From positions 791,001 through 855,000 of the forward strand of contig CALSFV010000212.1 of assembly GCA_943737045.1 (NCBI GenBank): a stretch of 64,000 nucleotides of DNA. Direction: 5' to 3'. The position numbers and the translations under genes were made by a program. Positions 12,501-28,200 of this stretch are shown here, in pieces (position 1 is the first letter of the stretch; the number at the start of each line of letters is the position of its first letter). The notes beneath the pieces are model-generated. The model was not told where the DNA came from. It saw nothing but the letters and a program-made list of their open reading frames with translations, and ran no database searches. The DNA comes from Parapristionchus giblindavisi (lineage: Eukaryota > Nematoda > Chromadorea > Rhabditida > Diplogasteridae).

Positions 12501-15500
12501 GCGATTCCAAATGCCGTATAACATATACGTGGAACATGAATGCTACGGGTGCAGTACTAATCATGTTTGTGAAGTATGCCAACAATGAACTACCGAAGAC
12601 TCAGATCTATTCAGATAGCCTACAGCCAGATACGGTAAGCAAAATAGTCCAATACTGTACCTTTTCGATATCTTCAAGCGAGATCAAATCGAGACAGAGT
12701 CGTTTCTGCAGAGCTCGCAGCTTCATTGCCGTTCTGAAAATACCACTTTGAACAAATCTGTAATAGATGAAATCGCAACAATTAACATTTGCTCGAAACA
12801 TGAAACCACCTATATAAAAAGCGCCCATCGATATAATGGTCATACTGATTCTACACAGTATTATTCCTACTGTCTGGGCGTCAACTAATCAATAAATCAA
12901 TAAAATCACGATACCGTACCTGTAGGCGATAAACTTGACTCGATTGAACGTAGCCAGTTCTCTGCTCAATTCCACCCATGCGGGATGATCCCATTGTGTA
13001 CGCTCCGTATTGTGACTGAATTATGTTATTATTATTATTTTATTGCGTTTCAGTTGCATTTTGATTATCCACTATACATATCAGACAGATATTATGTAAT
13101 TTTCCTTGAAGGCCTTAGGCAAAACTGAATATAATTCTTCGTTTTTATTGTAGCTGTACCACTGGTACGTTACCAGAATCGGAATGGTCTCTACTCATAT
13201 GGTAAACACAAAGAAACAAGAAAAGTACCGGAAGATGTATTAATTAGCGCTCCAATTTACATCGAATAAATCCTTCTCCATAACCAAGATCACTACAGTA
13301 GTCTAGACCCTCAACTACATAATCCACAGTAATCCCCTCCTACCGTAATCAATCATCAATAAACTCACTCGATATAGTACGGTAGTCGATTGGTTCGGGA
13401 GACCGCTCGTTGCCATGGCAGTTGTACGGATTGAGAGAGGAAGTGTTCACTACTAGGACCGAGATTCTTCAGAGCATTGGCTATGGCCGCAACGCGTACA
13501 CGAGCTCCACTACGTAGTTGATCATATCTGAATCGATAAATCATAGATCAATCGAAAAATCAATCAATAAATCAGAACAACATACATATGTCTATCATAG
13601 GTAATTATTGTTTTCGACTACATTACGTGTAGTATTATATTACTAAAACGCTCGCGAAATTATCCATGACTAAAGCTGCATGAAACATGAAATTCCCTGC
13701 TCCTCTCTATCGATGTTGAAATATGTAGACCCCTGAGCTAATCTGAAACTCTCCGCTTTGGCAACGCTCTCTCGTAGACAAAAAAGCGAGAGAACATTGT
13801 CAGAGTGGAGAATAAAATTATCTCGTGGTGCAACTTTAATATACCACGCCACCACCACAATTATAGAGGAAGGCCTCCTACAGGAACAACATTGACAAAA
13901 AAGACGGGCACTACTTCAGAACACCGGATCAGTAAAAATGGGGCAAAAATAAAAATAAACACGAAGGAAAGGGTCTTTTATATTAGACTTTTTTATTATA
14001 CTTTTGGATAGGCCCGGTGTTTTGAAGTAGTACCAAAGAATATCGTTTGTATCGTTTGTAAGTGAATCGTTTGAAAATGCTTGTACATCTCCCTAATATC
14101 TAACGGATCTCTATTACAGTACCTCTTATTGACAGCTTCCAATTGATTTGCAGGATGCGCATCGAGAGGCGCGTCCGCAGCCGCGACTGCAGCGGATGCC
14201 GCGTTGGCCTCGTCCATTTGACCCCGGAGCTCGGCCACTTTGGCTGTGATCAGATCCGACTCCTGCAACGAATACAGTCATAGATTACTGTAGACAATAT
14301 TGGATACAGTAATCGATTGAGAACAATCATCAACATACAATGCAGAATTGTGACCACAAGCAAATGACTATGGTTTAAATGATAAAAAATGATAAGGTAG
14401 GTCAAGCAGTAGAAGAACTTAAATAAAGCAGTAACATTCAGGTCTTACACAATAGTTAAGAAAGGTTGTCTATCATAGAAGTCGCTGAAGAAACAGTGTA
14501 TACACCAATCACTTCTATAGCAACCACAATAATCAATGGGTGGAAAAGACAAAAATGTAAGTGGTTCCATCTATCTCTAAATGGTGTGAATCATTCTATC
14601 ATCGCCCCCACTACAATCTCTCCCTCTCCTTATTCTCCCTCCCCCCTCTCCCTCTCCTCATTCTCCCTCCCCCCTCTCCCTCTCCTTATTCTCCCTTCAT
14701 GGTCTCTCCCTCTCCTTATCCCCCCCTCACTCTACCATCTGATCTTAGTTGTACATACACAAACAATTCATTTCTCTTCAATGGTATCAAAGTATTCGCC
14801 TCAAGTGTTACAACCCTCACTAGCACACACATATTATACATATATCATAGGCTCTCTTTCGGAAACGACAACCGACACGATATCCTCACACCCTATACTG
14901 CATACATCTACAACCTAGATGACAAACACCCTATGCTAAGGTTACTGTAGGTCTACTACTATCAGTTGATCTTTGATCTTTAAGTCCAGTAGCTTCTAAC
15001 TTTCGATCACAGCACAGTGCGATATTACGGTATATTGATCTTTGATCTCTCTCACCTTTCTAGCTTCTCCCAACTGCTCCAGACGCAGATTCTCCACAGG
15101 CGTTGCCGATTCCAATTCCGTCTCGAGACCACTCAGACCCAGCTGACACTCTGCCAGAGCCCTGAAACATACGATTGATCTTTGATCTTTGATCTTTTGT
15201 TCCTAAACAAACTCGATTATAGCATCTGAGCTCTACAGAGTGTAGCGTAATTACTGTCAAAATCTTTGACCTCTCCTGAGCGCATGTGTTGAGCAAATCG
15301 ATTCAACGTATAACATTTTATCAACAAGTACCATAGCAATAATTTACCAAATACCGTACCTCTCGAGGGATTGTAATCGTGCAGCTCCTGCCGTCACGAC
15401 AGCTGACCATTCGGAGTGCTGCTTCTGGAGTCGAGCCCAGCTCTCCTGAATTATACTTATTATTTTTGATTATTATTATTATTATTATTATTGTTGTTAC

Positions 15501-18500
15501 TTTAATATTATTCTTATTAGATATCAAACTTTTATTAACAATAAGAGCCACACATCAGAATCAGAGATGAACAGAATTCCCTTGATATCATTTACTGATG
15601 AAACACCAAAATGAACGGTAGAATATAAATTGGCAGAGTCACCCATGATTTACCATAACTTGCAAACAAATGCAACAAGATTTGCACGAAAGAAACGAAA
15701 AAGGCACTCATTTTAGTTTGCAACACCTAGTACACATATTCCTGTCAAATTCCCGTTCCTCTCTTCGTTTATGTCAATAATTGAGTGTACAATAATCAAT
15801 GAATGATATCAGTTAACTAGAGATAAGCGTCGTGACAGCACAGTGGGTATAATTAATACTAAAAATGCACTCTACATTTCTCTCTCTCCTCGCTTTCTGC
15901 TCTCTCTCTCTCTCCCCCTTATCTATACACTCCCTTTTACTTGCTCATCAACCCCCTCATTAATCATATCTTTTTCTTCTTCTACTTTCTCGCCGTCTCT
16001 ATCAATAATATTTCCGGTCACACTACTTCACTACAATATCTACAGTTAGTCATGCGGTTATTATTGTGTTCGCCTAAAGAAGAATATGTAATCATATTAA
16101 ATATACAAATCACGATGATATCCAGAGGGTGAAACATAAAAGTTGCGAGAGGCACATTTCCCAACCAATGGTCTTTGAAATGAAATGCGCGCATAGAATC
16201 AAGAAAAGACTCGCTCATCCAGATAACATAAATATATGTTTTCAAAAAAATATGTCATATTCATTATACATCTGCATAATAAATTATTATAATATAGATA
16301 ATGAAAGACCATAGTGTCTATCGGGTCTGGTACTTGGACAGTGATGATCAAGAGTAACTATCCCATGTTTACCGTAATATAACCAAAGTATGCAGTGACC
16401 GCTGTCTGTATTCTAGTCAATGACAGCCACAAAGTACTACATTTTTGGATAACTATAAATATGACAAATGTCACTCTCACCTTCAATCTGTCCACATCGG
16501 CTGTCAATTGCAGGCCACATCGTTGTTCCTCTGCCGTGATTGGATCTGAATTGATAGATTGAATGAGATGACAGACAGATTATCAGATTATCAATTATAC
16601 AAGAATAAGTATGCATGCACTTTAAATATAATTTTTTTATTAAATAAGTCAATACAATAACAGACAATATTTACTCCTTGAACAACATTAACATAAAGTC
16701 GTGAATAGAGAAGGAAGCATCGATAACATTATACGATGCGAATAATACAAAAGTGAAGCACAAAAGTGCGTGGCGATCATTAAGGAGACAAATTGGCGGA
16801 ATCTAACCCTTACCATACATTTTCATATCCAAAATAACGATTTTTCTAAAATCTACTCACTATATGAAAAAATCGCGTGAGGATTAGGATTCCTAATTTA
16901 GGAAATGTGTGACTCTAACCTTTATCCTCATCCTCTTCCTCCTCTCCATCCAACACTCCTCCACTGATTATCCTTCTTCTCAGATCATGTTGCATAAGAT
17001 ACGCGTTCGCCTCTTGGATTGCCACTTTCACCTACGATGCCATAATCAATAATTATATTTAAAAAATTAATTGATTGATTATTCTAACCTTGGGAGTTCG
17101 TTCATCGATCTCTCGTGCCAGTGTTTTGTTGGCAGCCACTTGGTGGAGAGCCGACGACAGATTTCCAGCCAATACGGAATGGGTGATCAACTGAAATCAA
17201 TCAATAATTCAATGGTTTTTTTTAAAACAAGCATTTACAAGAGCATAATTCATCGCACAATGATTATCTGTGTTCAAAAAATGAAGAACAAAGCGTCTAA
17301 GCAAACGGTTCGTGTCCAAATAGATTAAGCGAAACGCGAAAACGACTGGTCCCTCACCATCATCCACTAACAATAAGTTATTTACTTATTCCATCAAATA
17401 TATGTATTCATGAACCAATTGCAGTCATCAAATGTCATTATCGGACAAATACGTTTATATATACCAACGGTGTAAAAAAACGACAAAACTTACATCTCTG
17501 CTCTGTAGATCAGTCCACGCGAGCATCTCTGTCAATTTCCGTCTGAGACCTTCCCATTCCGACTCCGCCTTCTCCACTTGCTTACTGTAATCAGCTGTAT
17601 CAATTATCTATTGATTCAGGGTGACCAAAGACATCATGTAATATGGGATCATATCTAATGAAACAATGTTAATTAAAAATCGACTACCGCATAATCTAAT
17701 CGATGAATCAATACAATAACCTACCGTATGGTCTCGCATCTCATCTTGGTCGCGTCCCACGCCTCAGTCAGCGTGCTCATACGAGCTTGCAGATTGTCCC
17801 GTTCCTACAATCGATTGGATCGATAATTGATCGATCAAAATCAATCAATAATGATTCGAAATCCGGAACGAGGAAACCAAATCGAAAAAAAAACATTGGC
17901 ACAGAATAATCCACAAGTTTCTACGCTCCAAAATGAGGAAATCATCGATAATTCAAGAAATAATATTAGGAAACAATCGATAATATCAGATAACGAATTC
18001 AATCAATAATCAATCCGATAACTACCGTATACCTTTCCTCGGTCGAGTGCTTCGAGTACTTTCGCAGACATCTCCGTCACCTCACAAACGACGTCAGCGT
18101 GCGATTCGATCTCTCGTTGCAGTTCCTAACAATCAATATTTATTGATTTATCAATTTATTTATTATTTTTACTGATCTTGAAGAGAACTAGTTAGTGTAA
18201 ACTAAAGCTACTAGAAATATATAATTTTTAAAGAAATAAAATGATTGAATGCACTTGGTGGTTTCTTGTTTCGCCACTTTTATTAACCAGACCATGCGGC
18301 TGTCCGAGTAATTCAAGCTTTTGCGCTGCCTCAAATTATAAATCTCACCTCCAACTTCTCCCTCGCGTCCTTTCTACGTCCGGAATCCTTGAGTAGATGC
18401 GGATCAACGGCCAGAACGGACAACTGAAAACAAGGCACACCTTATCATTTTGCTACGACACTATATGGATTGATTTCTGGGAAATCAAAGATTACAAATC

Positions 18501-19135
18501 ATTACATATGTAAAAAAGCAGTCAATGCACTTAGTCGAGGGAGATCAAAGTTCAAAGATCAAAGATAATGCCAGACTCGTAATCTATCTCACAACACCTT
18601 TTCCACCCTAGTCTGCGTCTTCTCCAACCACTCTTCCACTTCTCCGAGCGCTGTGTGCAGATCACTGCGGGAACGAAGCGATGCCTCGAGTAGAGCACGA
18701 CGAATACGGATACTGTAAGATAAGAGTGATTACTGTAAATGATATAATGGATACGGTAAGAGATGATACTGTAGTTTAAAAGGATACTGTACTCCAGGTA
18801 CTGTAAGATATGATAATGAGATAAGCATGACTGGGATGTTTTAATGAGATCTATTTAGAACATGTTGTGATATGCAAAGTCAGAGGAAGCATGGTTAAAG
18901 TAAGCAACAAAAAACAAGACAAAAAGATAAGATGAACAAAATAAGCTGACAGACAAAGGAGGTCTCATCATCGTCGACGATGCTTGTTTGTGTTGCATAT
19001 TGATGAGGGTTGACAATCGGATTATGGTAGAGGGAGAGAAGGAATGAGAGATAGAGAGAATGGAGGAGAGATAGTATAGACAATGATATAGAGGAAGAGA
19101 GAGAAAGAGATGGAGAGAGAAGAAAGAGGGAGGAG

Positions 19136-19203
<68 letters not shown>

Positions 19204-22200
19204 GAGAGAGAGAGAGAAGAAAGAGGGAGGAGAAAGAGAGAGAGAGAGCGGAGGAAGGAGGCGCATATAAAGGAAAGAATAGGAGAGCAGAAAAGACAGA
19301 TCATACATGGGCGCCGACATGGGGGTGCCCCTTGTAAATTAGTAAAATGTTAAAAAATTTGAGGAATGTTCCCTGTAAAAATGACGTTTTCGTGAAATTT
19401 TTGAAAAAAAGTGAAAGCCCCCTGTAAAATTAACCATTTTTCGTTCTGATGCCCCCTGTAGAACCGAGCTCCAGGTACTCCTCCCATGTATGAGACAGAT
19501 AGTGATATGGCGATTAAGAAATGGAAGACAGAGAAAGAGAGATAAGAGAATCAGAAGCACTCTTTCATTAGTCTCTGCCATCTATGCACTCATTCTATCC
19601 ATCTCTCTCCTTCCTCCTATCCTTCTCTCTCTCCCTTGTCCATCTCCCTCATAATCACTAAGGCAATCATCTCAATTCTCCATCCCCCCCCCCATAGACA
19701 ATGAATGAAGACCACAGCAAAATACCAATCATATGCTCTTTTAAGGATATCTTGGAAGGGAAATGAAATGAATTTCCGGAAGAAAGAATTTTTTAAAAAC
19801 ATTTCTGATTATAATACTGTGCTCTTTACTGACTAAGAGTTCAATCTCAGATGTTCTCTCAATCTCTACTGAACCCACCTTTTTTTTCCGTTTCTTCCCA
19901 AATTTATGTTTACAATTTGAATTCTTTTCGTTAACCATCTAATTGTAAAATATCCTACAACATGCACATATAGTCTGGTCTTTAGATCTTATTTAGTTTG
20001 CGTTTGTCTATGCAGCTAACAGAATTGAGATGATTGCCTTCGCGATTATGGGAGAGACAAGCAGACAAGGTATATGATATTCATGAAAGATCAAAGACCA
20101 CATGATAAAGATCAAAGATCAATTGACAAAGATCAAAGAACAAATGACAAAGTTCAAAGATCAAATCATAAAGATGAACTGACTTATCATTGAAAGTGCT
20201 CCAATGTCCATTGATCTTTGATAGTTGATGAGAGAGTGAATGGAGATCATCACGTTCATTTACGTCCATCTGATATCATTGACAATGACAATTGTCAATT
20301 GACAATTGCCCGCGATAGTTTACGATTCCGATTTTTGGGAGAAATTTCAAAAAATATCTTTGAATTTTATAAATTCCCTCTATGCTCACACAACCAGTCA
20401 CATTCGAGCCGCACTTTAATATTACTTTAGCGAACAAAACGTTTAAGTGATATACTGATCGTAGGAGTTGGCCACAAACATTAATCCTGATGATCTCTCG
20501 TTTCATCTCACTATCAAAAGCGGTGCACACAACGCAATTCTCAATTCGACCCACTTCTCTCTCTTAAAAACACCTAATTTTGAGCCCTTTTGCAAAGAAT
20601 TGATTGTACTTGCGAATCAGATGAGTTTAGATCTCAATAAAACCTTCGTGCGCATAATATATTTTAAAAAAGAAACCCTATTGACATCACTCCCTCCAGG
20701 TTCATTGTAAATCTTAGATGTCTTCTCTTCCAAAAGTCCACAAAAAAATGAATTCATGTTTCAGTCATAATTCATCTGGCATGATTTTCCCAACCGTTTA
20801 ATACGTATTCTATAACCGACTTACCAAATGATCAGCCTTCTGATTGAGATCTCTCATCCTTTCTCTCTTCTCTTCCAATTGTGATATGATCGCTTCCACT
20901 CCATTCAACTCTGCCCTCAATTCCTCTCGATCTGCACCGTGGATGGGACGAGCTGAGAATAATTATGGGATAGACCAATCGATATTTTGCTGCCTAATCG
21001 ACATTTACGGTTTACCGTATACCTATTACCAACCATAAACTACGCACGCCTAAAGCGGCTGTCATAAAATCATCTAATTGAGAACATACCGTAACCCAAA
21101 CATACAGTACCCCAGTGGACCAGGCGGCGCCCACAACAAATATAGGGAAATTTCGCGTCAAAGAAAACTACAAACTTGTGCAGGTTACACTAACAATAAG
21201 AAGACGGTATACGGTAACAATCCAAGAACCTCACTAACCAAGGACATCCTCTCCATCTCCCAACCACATCTCAAGGGCGGTTCTACACTGTTCGAAGGAC
21301 CTCGTCTCATCAACAAGTTCATTCAACTTTGCTCTTCTTCTCTCCGCCTTACGAAGCAATTCCTCCATCTCGTCATGAATCGATAGAGCACTTAATTAGA
21401 TTGAATAATTTAAATAATAATAAAGATAATATTTGAAACTTTTTTCTTTCCTCTCGTTTTATTTGTCTTTTTTTTGTCCTTTTCTGTCTTTTTGTCTTTT
21501 TCTCAATGTCATTTTTTGTCTATTATTTGTCTCCTTTCGCTCGCAACCACCAAGATAAAATATCATATACGATAATAAATCACTAAACGGATTACGAAAA
21601 TTCAAAATGGATCGATAATTCAATAAATCAATAATAACTCTTACCGTTCCTTAACACTTGGTTCTGCACTTGCATCCGAGATGCCAATGACTTCCTTCTC
21701 ACGCTCACGCAATTGCTCCATTATTGTCTACAAAAGAATTGGTTATATCGATATTCGAGTGTTTTGCCGTGAAAAAATGAATGCACAGCTGTAGGATACG
21801 GTATACTGTAAATTTCTGTAAACTGTCACATCTAAGAACATACTACAAGCCGTAGTTCAGAATACGGTAGCCAAATTGTGGCAACCAACCTAACCTACTA
21901 AAGCTATGGTAATAATAACGAGAGTAATAACAAAATCAATAAATCAATAATCATCTCACCATGACAGCCGCAGCGCGTGTCTTGACCGCTTTCGCGTCCG
22001 ACACATCCACAGTGATGGAGGCGTCTCTCGCAGCCTCTGTCAACCAGTGCGATGCCAGAGTCAGCGCCTGCAAATGACAAATGACAATTGACATTCGACG
22101 TTTGACAATTGACAATGGATAATAGATTAGCAAGTAGTATATCTGATAGTTGTCAATGAGGATTGTACAACATCTGAGATCTTCACGGCGAATTCCGTCA

Positions 22201-25200
22201 TCAATCAGATTCGACTCACAGCAAAACAAAGCCGCCTGTCTCATTCTCGTTTCAGCACTTACAGATAGGCCCTTATTAATGATACTATTCGATAAAAGAT
22301 TTACTCTGACTCTTGTCACACAAAACATAAATGGCATTCAACTCGATTCCTCACATTCCCCTTTCAATACCAACATATGAAACATCATAGGGCACATTAT
22401 TAGCTAACCTATATATTTTAACAATTTTATGTATAAAATGCATATAAAGCCAACTTGTACATTTATAAATAATTTTTTTTTAATATTATTATTATTATTA
22501 ATTGCATACCCTCATGGCAGCATCATCTTTAGCTGATAGTTTCTTCTCCTTAATGGATGGAATTGAATCAGACGGAACTCCTCCTCCACTTCTCGAACTG
22601 TGAAGGGACGATGCTATCACCATGTGATCGGCTTCTTCCTGAAATGGAAACAATGAGTACTGTAATGATATCTGGGATACTGTAGCTTTGTGCGGACTAC
22701 TGTAGCATAATCCCCATTATTACTCATCGAGCTCGACCATTCAGTAAGCCCTCATAGATATCAAGAATCGTATAAAACTGAAACCACATTGGGCAATCGC
22801 TTTCGCTGTCACAGTAAAGACAAGGCTCACACATCACGACTACCCCGATTGCATCTACCGTAACAACACCATCATCCTACCCTACCCAACCCATATACCA
22901 TACCTCATCCTCTTCATCCTCATCCTCAGCAGCTACTTGATCATGTTCCTCTTCATCTCTTCGTTCTTGTCTTCGTCTTTCTTCTGATAGTGTTGATCGA
23001 GTGAACGATGCTGCAGTAGAGGCCTCACTCGTTGATTCCATCATTGATGACTGTCAAATATTGATTGATTATTAATTATTTGTCACCAATTATTCATTCA
23101 CTACTAACGATTATCGATCTGTTTTACATGATTTCTACACCTATTCCATTGACAACAATCGATTGAATACCAGTGACATTCATGTTTCGAGTATTGCTAA
23201 TCTCTTCTAGCCATTTTGGAGGCAATTAATAAATAAGACTTTACCGTGGGCATTTTGGCTGCAGTTTGTTGAGCGAACGCACACGCATCCAGCACTTGAT
23301 CGACACGCTGAACAAAGATCAAAGATTAAAGAAGACAGGATACTACGCCAGTTGAAAGAGTAAACATCAAAATATGCCAGGACAATTAGAGGATACAAGA
23401 TAAAAAACAATATTCAAATTGACATAATCAGAACTATTAAAACTACTCTCCCCTTCCTTCACCACCCGCTACATTCATGTCTCTATCCTCTCATGAATCA
23501 CGTCTTTTAAGGCAGTAAATGATAACCGTCTGCCTCAGTTGATATATGATATGTCCTACCAAACAGATTCAACTATTCTCCGGGGTTAATTTTCTGGAAA
23601 CTTTATTTTCGAGTGCGAAGAATAAGAATCACCCATAGGAGATAAAAACGATTTTTGGTCTTTTATCAGTGAATAACCGAAAGAAAGTCGAAAACTCACT
23701 TCGTCAATTTGATTAGAACAATATCTAGAATAAATACAATAGAAGAATAAATTTAAAAAGTTAAGTTTGAAGGAACTGCTCTTTTGACTTTTCGAAATCG
23801 AAAATAATTTTTTTCGTCTTTGGACCATGATAAAGATAAAGTACAATACCGACGAAGCCACTATCAGATCAAAAGCTTGATCAGCGCACTTGGTGAGAGA
23901 TCAAAGATCAATAGTTCGTACCTCTCTCTTATCATCCTCAATTGGAGGTTCTTCTTGCATAGCAGCAGCCAGTCTCTCCTCTATCCTTCGTGCTCTTTCC
24001 TTGCACTCGGCTGCCTTGCTGCGAATCTCATCCATCTGTGAAATATAAAATATACATAAATATATAATAAAAATTTTTTTTAAAAGTATATAAATAATGG
24101 TGAGAACAGGAATTAGTCTTCAATGTTATCTAGATAACGTTTTCATGGCAGATTTCGGCCTCCCATGACTGTTAAACAGAACCTGATTGTGAGAGTAGTC
24201 AAGAGAGATACCCGGCACATTAGTGCAGTCTGCACGTCTTTTAATTTCACTCGAATCACTATTAGTGATATAATATCATTAGCGAGCAGGCTCTCCGATG
24301 CAAAACATTCTGATATACAACGAATCGAATGTTTCAATGCCACTACAATCAACCCAGATATCAACTACTCCTCCCACCTTAGCTCCACTGGGAGTGTAGA
24401 CAGTGGCAGCCATGACAGCCTCTGCATCCTTCGTCGCTTCTGATGCCATCATTGATGTCTCCTCGACGAAGTTCCAGAAGGCCGATGCTTCAGATGCCGC
24501 CGCCTCGAGGACATCACGACGCTCGTTCAGAGACAGACGCAACTGCAAAGATCAAAGATAAAAAATCATCGACGACAAAGTACAGAGATCAAAGATTAAA
24601 CACTAACATCACTCATAATCTTAGCAGTCTCACTGACTCCTCTTCTGATAGCATGTTTCGTGTGGACATCTCCTCTCTCAAGAGCCACCAGACGATCTCG
24701 ATCCGATTCAAGACGAGCCAAGGATGCCTTAAAAGATGAAGAAATCATAAGTACTTTGTCTACACTATCCTCATTTCACCCGGAATTTTCTCATGTTTTA
24801 TGTATACGACAGACGAAGTTGTGGTGTATCACAGAACAATTATCACAAAGAAAGTACCAATCAAGTATTTATCCTTAATTTATCTAGAATATGTGTATAC
24901 AGTAACCAAAAGCCAGAGTAACCATATCACCTACTCGGCTACAGTAATCCTACAGTAATCGTACCTTCTTGGCAGGCATCTGTCCGATCCGTGCGAGTAC
25001 CGTCTGCAGTTGTGCCCGTATCCCCTCTTCATCGAGTGAATTCACTCCATTCACTTCGATTCCTTCTGATGGAGTCAACGATGCCACGTCCTTCTCGGCT
25101 GATGCACACCTTAACTTGTGTATTCATTGATGATCAATTATGATATTAACGAATAAAACACTATGCACTATATTCAAGCATCATGTTGCACGGAACCAAC

Positions 25201-28200
25201 GGGTCTACTACTCTGGAATTTCAAAACGTAAAGTATACTTATTATTTTCACTTGAAATAGACTTGTAAGACTTGTAAGTCTACTTCAAGTGGTGTATATA
25301 CTGTGATGTATTTTAAATGATATTTCACTTGAAGTAAATTTCAAGTCAGTAACGTAATCAAAGAAGACTTTAAGTTGTGAAATACCAGAGTAATAGTCTC
25401 CACATGATTGATATTGCAACTATAAAAGTGGACTAAAGCGCACATCATGATGTACTATCGACCATATAAACCAAGTGCAGCACAATATCAGCAGGTTCTT
25501 TAAATTCCATTCATCAGCTACTACAAATAAGACGTAGTTCACTCACCAACTACTCAGTTCCTCTAGCGTCTTGCACACAGCCGCCTCGTCCACCTCTTGA
25601 GCCGCACGCTTGGCGCGCGTCTCACGCATCGCGTATCCGACCGCGCGGAAGCGATCCTCGAGAGCGGCAATCTACCAATTAACGATTAATTTACATTATT
25701 AATCTACAAATAATCAATATTATACAATGATCATTGATAGACGGTTTGTACAGTATTCTGCCAGAAATGGATAATGGAGCACTAATCAATCAATAACTAC
25801 AGTATACCTCGACGCGAAGCTTCTGCGCTTTGAGACCACCGTCGACCATTCGCGGGAGAACGAGCGCTAGTTGACGCACCAATTCGCACACAGACTTCTC
25901 AGCCTATAAAGATATATATTATAAAATCAATAAATATAATAATGTTCAAAATATCAGGCACCATTTGATATAGAAACTAGCAAAGCAAAAATACGCTAAT
26001 TGTATCTAGTTTATCGATTTCCACGATTAAAATAAAAATAAAATTGATTGATCAGACATTTAAATGTGAAATATTCATTTAAAAAAGCATGCAGTTATAC
26101 TTTATTAATATATAAACGACTGAAAACTAACCTTAGCATGAGTTTTCTCACTCGCTCCATCATCTCTATTCTTCTGTTCCGTCTCAAGCTCAATCACATC
26201 AGATGTCGCCTCTTTGAGAGCCTAAATCAGAGCTTGATTGATACCGTAATTCATGGATACCGTATTCACCACAGTAATCGAAGTGCCTCGGACTGATTTG
26301 AACAAAATACTTGCCAATAGTAATCAATAACTACGGCGATCAATACATCCGGCTTGAATAAAATTGATACCGTACCTTCTCAAATGCATTCCATTCTGGT
26401 AGATGGTCATGTGCACGTTGACGACGATGAGCAATGTCCGATTTGAGCTGAAACAATATATAACGGTTAAAAACGTGAAACCAAATTCGCAGAGTGCATC
26501 ACGCTCGGTAAGATGACAGCTAGAATTAGAACCATAGGTGCAAGTGATCTCGTGGTGTAGTGGTTATCACATCTGTCTAACACACAGAAGGCCGGCGGTT
26601 CGAGCCCGCCCGAGATCAAATTGTTTTTGCTAAATTTTTCAGATGCTATCAAGATTGTGCAAGTTGAGTTCATGTCTCAAGTGACAATTATTAGCACTCA
26701 ATCGCTAAACCATGTGTTACATTGTTTGAATAGTAAGAATAAATCAAAGCACAAGTATTTCATCTAATCACCCACCAATGCCATTCTATCAGTAGTCTGT
26801 TCACTCTCCAGCATATCCATGGTCATTGCGTTCTGCTGCACGAGAGCTGCAGCTGCAGCCAACTCACGCTCCATTCTCTGTAATCAATCAATAATCAATA
26901 ATCAATCAATAATCGATCAATCACTCGATAACAATAAAGACTAGCGATCTACTCTGAACCAATCAATAAACAATCGGCTTTTATGTCTACAAAGCCACGC
27001 CAGACAAGTCAATAAATCGATAAATCAATAATTTTACCGTACATCAAATCGTTCATTTGCAGTCTCGAGGTTCTCGAGTGGATATTCCTCATCGAACGCG
27101 ATCTCGTCCTCCAGTGTATCGAGTGACACGTACACCTCAACAAAAACAGTTCAATCAATATACTCCACAGGTTACGGTACAGTCACAATATCGATTTATT
27201 GAAAGAAATTATTGATTATTAATTATAACTATTTATTCCAGACGCGAGGAAAGATATAGCTAGAAATGCGAACACTTTGGAATACTATAGCTCAAAAGAT
27301 AGAGGAAAAGAGGAAGAAGAGAAAAGAACGAATTGAGATAGATGTGAGGACATAGAGGAGAGGTAATAACCGTTTGACTCTTTGAGTGAGAGAGGTAGAG
27401 ACTAGAAGAGAATCAGAGAAAGGGAGAGGAATAGAGAGGGACAGAGAGATAGCAAGAGAGTCAGAGAAGCAGAGATATAGGCATTCGAGGGCATTATGAT
27501 GAATGGGAGGAAGAAGATGAAAGAAGAAAAATGATACGACATATCATCGATATCCAATGCCTATCATAGATTCAACATTAAGAAAGACTTAAAAAGATTA
27601 ATAAAAAAGTAGATAACCTGTCCAATCGGATCGGCCACTTCGATCTTCTTTTCTTGTTCTTTCTCTTCCTCTTTTACTTTCTCTGATTCCATTATCTGCT
27701 CCTTCTCTATCTCCGTCGGCTGTTCCTTCTCCACATCTCTAGAGACCTTACGAACCGGCTTGGCTGCTAAACAATTACAAATTAATAAATTTATTAAATA
27801 AATACAAATAAAAATAATAATCACCATCGCTGTCCTGCCTGCTCATCTTTCGCACTGGATAATCGGGCGACATCACATCAAGCTGCAATATTCATTACAT
27901 TGTTTTCCTCATTAGCTTGGTCCATTGACCCTTCGGTTCCTGCGCACTCATTCGTTTGCTCACATATTCCATGCCGTATTCTTTATATTTTTGATTAACT
28001 TTATTGTATATGTGAGCCTATCTTATGGTTAATAAATTATTTGTGATTGTCCATGTGGAATTTATGATGTCACCGACAATCCACAGAACACACCACCTAT
28101 TGAGGAGACAAAGAAACCGGAAATAAACGGGTGCGTCAGATGAGCAATGCACGGCAAATTGCCGTCGGCAATGGATAGACTACCATACTCGTTTAGAACT

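Noticed and set aside
18855..19337. Overlapping Ser/Leu-rich (minus) and Glu/Arg-rich (plus) open frames.
   Set aside because: They are translations of a (GA)n repeat.
19800..19880. Possible dys-1 exon between 20825-20952 and 18598-18712.
   Set aside because: It would need a weak donor and lacks the expected helix C tryptophan; exon 20184-20269 fits phase and repeat structure better.
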